Below the pieces are notes generated by a model. The model saw nothing but the letters and a program-made list of their open reading frames with translations. It searched no databases and was not told where the DNA came from. Of a stretch of 64,000 nt of DNA, positions 59,566 to 64,000 are shown piece after piece (position 1 is the stretch's first letter; each line of letters opens with the position of its first letter). This DNA comes from Pseudomonas uvaldensis (GTDB lineage: Bacteria > Pseudomonadota > Gammaproteobacteria > Pseudomonadales > Pseudomonadaceae), in assembly GCF_021271205.1 (NCBI RefSeq), contig NZ_JAIWKS010000010.1:159210-223209 (forward strand), read 5' to 3'. The position numbers were made by a program, and so were the translations under genes.

Positions 59566-61383
59566 TCAGCCTCGTAGTGGGAAGAAGCCGTATCTCCCAC
59601 TCTTTCTGCTTTTCGTGAAGTGCTGATAATTCAAATGAGGGATGAGCGCCATATCAGGCTCCTTGTTCTCAAATACAATCACTTGAGAATCTTTGAAGTT
59701 GTCGGCAATATCCTGATAAAACGCATAAATCACGTCCGCTGCCACTTCCTCATCATCTTCCTCAGGCTCCGGATCCCCTTCTTTGTATGTCGTCAGTGGC
59801 GAATCAAGCACCACAAAGCCAGGGTGGCGCCCAGAGAGTTTTAGTAGATTCATCAGCCCTAGAGCAAATGCAGAAGACGCGATGGCTCGATACCCCTTGC
59901 CAAAATTGCCTCTCGCACTCCCACCAATTGTGATGTCCCGTGCTTTGAAGTTGAATTCCACCGGGGCGTGATTCGGGAAACTCCAGCGCTGCAAGATATC
60001 CTGAATCTCTTTAACCAAAGGCTTGGCAGACTCCTCAAAGCTTTCAGGGGTGTATTTGTTTTGCTCCTCAAGCAGCAATACACCCAGCTTTTTCAGCTCC
60101 CCTCTTAGCTTGGCCTTATTCGTAACGTACTTATCCAGCGCCGAGTGATCCTGGTTGAGGCATGAGGCTAGCTCCTTCAGATCGCTCACCAGCTGCACTG
60201 AGCTCTGAATCTCTGTGGAGATCAACTTCTCCAGTGCTGCGATGGACGTTTTGGTAGTCTCAGCGGTGGAAGTATTCCGTTCAATCGCTGCCGCCAGGGA
60301 TCCCTGTGCCTCCCCAAGCTCATGGAGGTTTTTCGAAATTCGCTCCAGCTCGAAGGAAACCCCCTTCTTGATGTCATCGACATCGGTTGTGCATGATTCG
60401 GAGTCGAAATGATTGCCACAGGTTGGACAAAGCACCGCGTCTGACTCGTCGAGTAAGACTGCCGCTTGCTCAATTCCCTGTAGACGCTGGCGGTCTGATT
60501 CATATTTTTGGCCAAGCATGCCAAACCGCCCCAGTAGGGCCCTATCTTCAGCAATTTTTCCTTCGACCACTTCCAGTTCGGAGATATGGCTGGCCTTTTG
60601 GGTGAATAGCCCTTCACTCGAATGAAAAGCGCCTTCCAGCTCAGTTTCAGCCACCTTGAGCCGAAGCTTAACTTGGGTCGTAAAAGAACTGAGCTTCTGG
60701 AGTTCAAGCGCCTCAGCCGCGTCGTCACCTGGATAGAATTGCTTGATAATGTCTTCGACAGCAGCTGCCCTGTGCCTCAATGCCCCTTTTGACGCCAACT
60801 CCTTTTTAGCCTGTTTAACCCCGGTGTCGTCTTTCCCCGTCAGCAACAGCTTCAGAATGGATGTCTCCATAGTGCGCTCATCTTTCTGACCCGTACCCAG
60901 TGGAGAGTACTCAGCCACGATTCGCGTTTCATCCATCAAAAATATTTTTTCGAAATCACGAAGAGAGAACGAAGCGTTATTGAGAGAGGCTGTACCTTTC
61001 AACAACAGCTTTCCATTCAACCCCAACCTATCCAGGAATTGATTGGAGATCGAATTCATCTTTGTAGGGTTATGTTTCACCCCCAGGGTTTGAACCTTCC
61101 CCTCTTCATCGTAAAAAGTAGGCTTAGAGCTTTCTGAAAGGTGCCTCTCAATGGTGAAGGAGCGCCCATCATCGTGCACAAACTTAACCTTGAGAGTGGT
61201 GTAGCCCTGCGACTCGTTGATAGGCTTTGGAGGCGTATTTGCACCAAGGGCAAACTTCAGGCACTGAACAATGTAGGACTTACCAGTGTTGGAGCCGCCT
61301 TGAACAACGTTCGCACCCTTCTCAAAATAAACAGCGGCGTCTGCACGGTCAGGGCCACTCACGACAACGCTTTCAATATACAT
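59566..61383 (-). CDS. ABC-3C system Rad50/SMC-like ABC ATPase
   Basis: 605 aa. Walker A GGSNTGKS at 29-36, a long coiled coil from about 190 to 460 broken by a zinc-hook-like CPTCG at 319-323, a signature-like GNFGKGYRAIASSAFALG near 492-509 and Walker B GFVVLDSP with D527. These are the marks of the ABC ATPase of ABC three-component conflict systems. It starts inside the stop codon of the middle component (TGATG). It probably senses DNA or another ligand and licenses the nuclease effector. Confidence 0.88.
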   Translation of the reverse strand: MYIESVVVSGPDRADAAVYFEKGANVVQGGSNTGKSYIVQCLKFALGANTPPKPINESQGYTTLKVKFVHDDGRSFTIERHLSESSKPTFYDEEGKVQTLGVKHNPTKMNSISNQFLDRLGLNGKLLLKGTASLNNASFSLRDFEKIFLMDETRIVAEYSPLGTGQKDERTMETSILKLLLTGKDDTGVKQAKKELASKGALRHRAAAVEDIIKQFYPGDDAAEALELQKLSSFTTQVKLRLKVAETELEGAFHSSEGLFTQKASHISELEVVEGKIAEDRALLGRFGMLGQKYESDRQRLQGIEQAAVLLDESDAVLCPTCGNHFDSESCTTDVDDIKKGVSFELERISKNLHELGEAQGSLAAAIERNTSTAETTKTSIAALEKLISTEIQSSVQLVSDLKELASCLNQDHSALDKYVTNKAKLRGELKKLGVLLLEEQNKYTPESFEESAKPLVKEIQDILQRWSFPNHAPVEFNFKARDITIGGSARGNFGKGYRAIASSAFALGLMNLLKLSGRHPGFVVLDSPLTTYKEGDPEPEEDDEEVAADVIYAFYQDIADNFKDSQVIVFENKEPDMALIPHLNYQHFTKSRKSGRYGFFPLRG

Positions 61384-61817
61384 CAGACCACCCTGTCAAT
61401 TTTATAAATAGTGCGGCGTTGAGCAGCGAGAAAATCAACATTAGCCTCGACCCAAGAAACGCGTCTTCTGAAATCCACATGGTATTCAGTACTCAACTTG
61501 GCGGCAAACACACTACCCGCACTGGTGATAGAGTATCGAACACCTTTCTCATCAACTTGGGAAGTAATCAAACCTTTAGCGGTAAATAGTTTTATGGCGC
61601 CTGGGAAAATTTCTCGCCTACGCACCAGTTCGGCAAGTCGATTCAAAAGGACTGGATGCAGGCTTGCATCCCCTTGAAAGTCACTACTATAAATAGAGGC
61701 ATAGTCAAAGAAGATAAGTTCATCGAGATCAAGCTGCCGGGCTAAGCCTGCAAGCAACAGAACAATGCGTGCACCAACTTCCACAGGGCTGTTGTACAAA
61801 TCCTTTGAGCTCGTCAT
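61383..61817 (-). CDS. ABC-3C middle component
   Basis: 144 aa, with NSPVEVGARIVLLLAGLARQ at the start and a winged-helix-like C-terminal half. The position between the effector and the ABC ATPase, the size and the start pattern (YNSPVEVGxR) fit the middle-component family of ABC-3C systems. No space separates it from the effector gene and it overlaps the ATPase start by one base. Confidence 0.85.
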   Translation of the reverse strand: MTSSKDLYNSPVEVGARIVLLLAGLARQLDLDELIFFDYASIYSSDFQGDASLHPVLLNRLAELVRRREIFPGAIKLFTAKGLITSQVDEKGVRYSITSAGSVFAAKLSTEYHVDFRRRVSWVEANVDFLAAQRRTIYKIDRVV

Positions 61818-62888
61818 CTATTTCTTAATCCATTTAAACTTTAGGTCATTCACCAGTTGATGACATAGCCCCTTTCGATCGGAGGTCTGCAAGAAATGCC
61901 GAAGTGGATGAGAGTCATATGGAATATTAACGGACTGCGTGCTTACTTCGAGAAAACGTTGATACCCATCATCGAATTTCTTACGCACCACGCTGTGCAA
62001 GCCTTCGTGGCACTCACCTTTGAGGCTTTCATAGCATCCTGTAGGAAAAGCATCGCGCGAAAATATCTCCAGTGACTCAGCGCTGAAAAAGTTAATCCGC
62101 GCTCGCTCAAGATCTTCCTTATACTCAGAGTCCATGACGCTACTGAATGAATACTCTGCACCATCGGCATCAGAGAACGCATCTAAAAGCGCATCAATAT
62201 AAATTTTCTCATTATCACCAACAGCGCTGGGCTCAGGCTTCCGAACCTGCGGTCGCTTAAGATGATAGCTTCCAAACCGCGTCGTGTGATATGGCGTCAG
62301 GGCGTGCCTATCAATTAACTCCTGTGAAGACATTTCATCAACAAATGAAAAATCAAGGGTATTTATATAATCCAACAGACCACCCTCAAGAGGAATGGAC
62401 TCCGTCTTCGTAATCTTATCCTTACATACCTTATCCCAACGCTTAATGATCTCAGCCTTGATGCGAGACTTCTTGGACAGCATATCGATGCAATCAGAGC
62501 TGCAGCCTTTCGGGGAAACAAAGCGGTACTCACGCGGCAGGGTGTAATCCTCCCTCCACGTGTAGTAAACCAGCTTACCCAGCTCCCCAACTACGTTTGC
62601 TACGCTCAGTTTATCTTTGTAGTGCTTGCATTGGTAATTGTCCCACCCCGTCGCATGCCGCGCGATGACATCGCGCCCCTTGTCTCCCGCACCAGCACAG
62701 CGAGTGACCGATTCGTAGTCTTTACCTAAGTAAGAGACGAACTCCAGCGTAAAAATTTCCCAAGTATCCGGAGACATGATCTGCAGGCGATCCAGGGGAT
62801 GAACTGTTTCACCTTTTTCTACATCCAGTGCTGTGAGCTCGAATTCCGGGGGTGGAGGGAGCTTAATGGCATGTTCACCAAAAGACAT
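61818..62888 (-). CDS. ABC-3C effector: PD-(D/E)XK nuclease with C-terminal system domain
   Basis: 356 aa. Residues about 38-130 form a restriction-endonuclease-like domain: E44 and E49 in TWEIFTLEFVSYLG, D73 in AGAGDKGRDVI and Q86-x-K88 in NYQCKHY, as in Mrr-type nucleases. Residues about 230-356 would be the C-terminal domain that binds the other components. In ABC-3C systems the first gene carries the toxic activity; here that should be DNA cleavage, on host or phage DNA. It is the first of three genes without gaps. Confidence 0.85.
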   Translation of the reverse strand: MSFGEHAIKLPPPPEFELTALDVEKGETVHPLDRLQIMSPDTWEIFTLEFVSYLGKDYESVTRCAGAGDKGRDVIARHATGWDNYQCKHYKDKLSVANVVGELGKLVYYTWREDYTLPREYRFVSPKGCSSDCIDMLSKKSRIKAEIIKRWDKVCKDKITKTESIPLEGGLLDYINTLDFSFVDEMSSQELIDRHALTPYHTTRFGSYHLKRPQVRKPEPSAVGDNEKIYIDALLDAFSDADGAEYSFSSVMDSEYKEDLERARINFFSAESLEIFSRDAFPTGCYESLKGECHEGLHSVVRKKFDDGYQRFLEVSTQSVNIPYDSHPLRHFLQTSDRKGLCHQLVNDLKFKWIKK

Positions 62889-62942
62889 TAGCTACTCCTC
62901 TGCGACAAGGTGCTTTGCTTGCTGAGTTGTAATTAGCCCATA

Positions 62943-63248
62943 TCATAATCCGAGGTCGCGCTCCACCTGTAGAGTCTGGATACGATCTGGCATCTCACCA
63001 AGGATTCTATTTGGATTCTTCCGCAAGGCGCCCGTGAGCTTCTTCAGGAAACGCTGATTCAACTCCATATTCCCCATCAGTTCGGCAATAATGATTTCAG
63101 GGTCAACGTCAGCTTCTTCCAGTCCAATTGCCAGCGCCGCGCGGGCTGCGCCGATGGGTTTGTCCATCGCGTATTCGACTAGATCGGCAGGATGAAAAGC
63201 ATATTCCTGCTTCTGTTCCTGGCCCTTTTCCTGCTCCTGCTCACTCAT
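62943..63248 (-). CDS. Small hypothetical protein leading the ABC-3C operon
   Basis: 101 aa, acidic at the N-terminus (MSEQEQEKGQEQKQEYAFHP) and helical after that (ARAALAIGLEEADVDPEIII). AAGGAA lies 8 bases before the ATG. It ends 54 bp upstream of the effector gene on the same strand, so it is probably co-transcribed. I recognise no family; a regulator or antitoxin-like partner is one possibility. Confidence 0.6.
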   Translation of the reverse strand: MSEQEQEKGQEQKQEYAFHPADLVEYAMDKPIGAARAALAIGLEEADVDPEIIIAELMGNMELNQRFLKKLTGALRKNPNRILGEMPDRIQTLQVERDLGL

Positions 63249-63910
63249 GCATGAGTTCCTTAGTTGTCGGCATATTGTTCGTCTGGGGATTCGTCTGGGT
63301 TCTTGAGTTATTGGGCTTTCAGGCTTTCAAGCGGGTGCTCTTCTAATCGCATGCACGACTAAGACTCCCAAGTAGCCGCCTCGGGATATGATGGTCGTCT
63401 GTCTGCGTTTCTGTGGCGTAGCTGATCCATGCCGAATTCCTACCGCCCTACTCTCCCCTTAGGCAGGGGTGGCTGGGCATCTAAGTGTCCATAGGTAATG
63501 ACACAATACTATCTTTAATGCGCCGTGCTGGGGAACCCGACGGGGCGCCTGGAGGGCTAACTGGAGGAGTCGTGCGGGGCACTTGGGGACTGAGGGTTAT
63601 GGAATTGCGGGCTTTGTGTGGGGGGTGGGGGTAGCCGACATGTTCATCGATTTGAGAAAAATGGACAATGGACAAAAAAAATAAGCTACTGATTTGTATA
63701 GATTTGACATGTCCATTTATGGATTTAGCTCACACGTACAGAACTTATCGGACGCGGCCACGACTTTTTCCTAATCGTCGAGAACAAGATTTCAGCCGAT
63801 TCAATAAAGAGACCACGCGTGAGCGCTAACGCCTGCGTCTACCCACGTGAAAGCCGTGAGAATTCCACCCAGAGCCAGCGATTTTGTGGGGGTAAAATCG
63901 TTCACAAATA
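63249..63910. other. Right-end non-coding stretch of the island
   Basis: About 660 bp with no credible gene. It contains a run of short G-tracts near 63620, AT-rich repeats ATGGACAATGGACAAAA near 63660, and at 63871-63896 AGAGCCAGCGATTTTGTGGG and following bases that resemble the leader before the broken integrase at the left end (49288 on). The latter suggests the relic of a second integrase module. A 31-codon frame at 63251 is listed under rejected items. Confidence 0.5.
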
Positions 63911-63944
63911 AAAAGGGTCGCGAAATAAAATCTCGCAACCCTTT
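63911..63944 (-). terminator. Terminator of the tRNA-Pro transcript at the right end
   Basis: On the minus strand AAAGGGTTGCGAGA and TCGCGACCCTTT form an imperfect stem followed by TTATTTG, nine bases after the tRNA 3' end. Confidence 0.8.
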
Positions 63945-63949
63945 GATTT

Positions 63950-63997
63950 ATATGGTCGGGACGGAGTGATTCGAACACTCGACCCCTAGCACCCCAT
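63950..63997 (-). repeat. Right attachment repeat (within tRNA-Pro)
   Basis: Identical over 48 bp to 49125-49172. Unlike the left copy, the bases that follow (63998-64000, AGC on the minus strand) continue the anticodon stem, so this copy belongs to a tRNA that extends beyond the window. Confidence 0.92.
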
Positions 63998-64000
63998 GCT
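63953..64000 (-). tRNA. tRNA-Pro(GGG), 3' part, cut by the window edge
   Basis: Minus strand: AGC-ATGGGGT-GCTAG gives an anticodon loop ATGGGGT with U33, anticodon GGG and the 3' stem strand GCTAG. The T-arm GAGTG-TTCGAAT-CACTC, acceptor strand CGTCCCG, discriminator A and CCA follow. A CGGGACG 5' acceptor strand, with C1 opposite G72 as in bacterial tRNA-Pro, is expected outside the window. Confidence 0.88.

Larger units (their letters stand above)
49125..63997. mobile_element. Genomic island in tRNA-Pro(GGG), about 14.9 kb
   Basis: It is bounded by a 48-bp direct repeat of a tRNA 3' end, carries a tyrosine integrase remnant inside the left end, and has codon and base use visibly less GC-rich than the flanking core, most of all in the ABC-3C genes. 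All recognisable cargo is of conflict or nucleic-acid-processing type. The integrase is dead, so the island is probably fixed unless mobilised by another integrase acting on the same site. Confidence 0.88.

Noticed and set aside
63251..63346. 31-codon frame MSSLVVGILFVWGFVWVLEL with one membrane segment
   Set aside because: Attractive as a tiny membrane protein, but there is no ribosome site and it overlaps the start of the divergent 101-aa gene. Peptide or profiling data would be needed.
63481..63675. 64-codon minus-strand frame, proline and serine rich
   Set aside because: Low-complexity composition, no ribosome site, no family match.
49125..64000. CRISPR array or cas genes in the island
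   Set aside because: No regularly spaced direct repeats and no Cas-like proteins were seen; the only long repeat is the att pair.
49125..64000. Prophage
   Set aside because: No structural, lysis or replication genes; only an integrase relic and conflict-type cargo.

Overview
The window is chromosomal DNA of a gamma-proteobacterium, almost certainly a Pseudomonas of the P. fluorescens group. The signs are the order cspD/icd/idh then mnmA-hflD-purB then aceA then nuoA-N with a fused nuoCD, the high GC third-position bias, and repeated copies of the group's REP/REPIN palindrome (arms like GTGGGAGCGAGC...GCTCGC). No organism name is given, so this is inference from content.

Layout. 0.1-12.9 kb is core metabolism around isocitrate: CspD, the dimeric NADP isocitrate dehydrogenase (icd, minus), the monomeric isocitrate dehydrogenase (idh, divergent), a Nudix hydrolase, the tRNA thiolase mnmA with hflD, purB, the ribosomal oxygenase roxA with a GNAT acetyltransferase, a small secretin-like periplasmic protein and isocitrate lyase (aceA). 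13.4-28.4 kb is the complete respiratory complex I operon (nuoA, B, CD, E-N), with a good sigma-70 promoter, a Fur-box-like site upstream, and a hairpin between nuoF and nuoG. 28.6-49.0 kb is variable core: an FAD oxidoreductase, a hemerythrin-like protein, two LysR regulators, a YcaC-type hydrolase, a tightly overlapped four-gene unit (LysR-DoxX-ABM monooxygenase-amidohydrolase), an alpha/beta hydrolase, two convergent and overlapping winged-helix STAND regulators, two GATase-AraC regulators, a pirin, a chemoreceptor with a sigma-28 promoter, and small hypotheticals.

49.1-64.0 kb is a genomic island. Its ends are a 48-bp direct repeat that is the 3' part of a tRNA-Pro(GGG) gene; the tRNA itself continues past the right edge. 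Behind the left repeat lies a dead tyrosine integrase (one-base frameshift, TGG-to-TAG nonsense codon and loss of the catalytic domain). The cargo looks like stacked phage-defence or conflict modules: (i) a MazG-like NTP pyrophosphatase, a GHKL ATPase and a 732-aa protein with phosphoribosyltransferase-like features, translationally coupled; (ii) a 535-aa protein of unknown type followed by a protein ending in a PD-(D/E)XK nuclease domain, then a frameshifted zinc-ribbon protein; (iii) on the minus strand, an ABC three-component (ABC-3C) system made of a PD-(D/E)XK effector, a middle component and a Rad50-like ABC ATPase, with a small leader gene. Between (i) and (ii) is a detached DNA-binding domain of the MvaT/H-NS family. 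Module (i) is the best candidate for a poorly described system.
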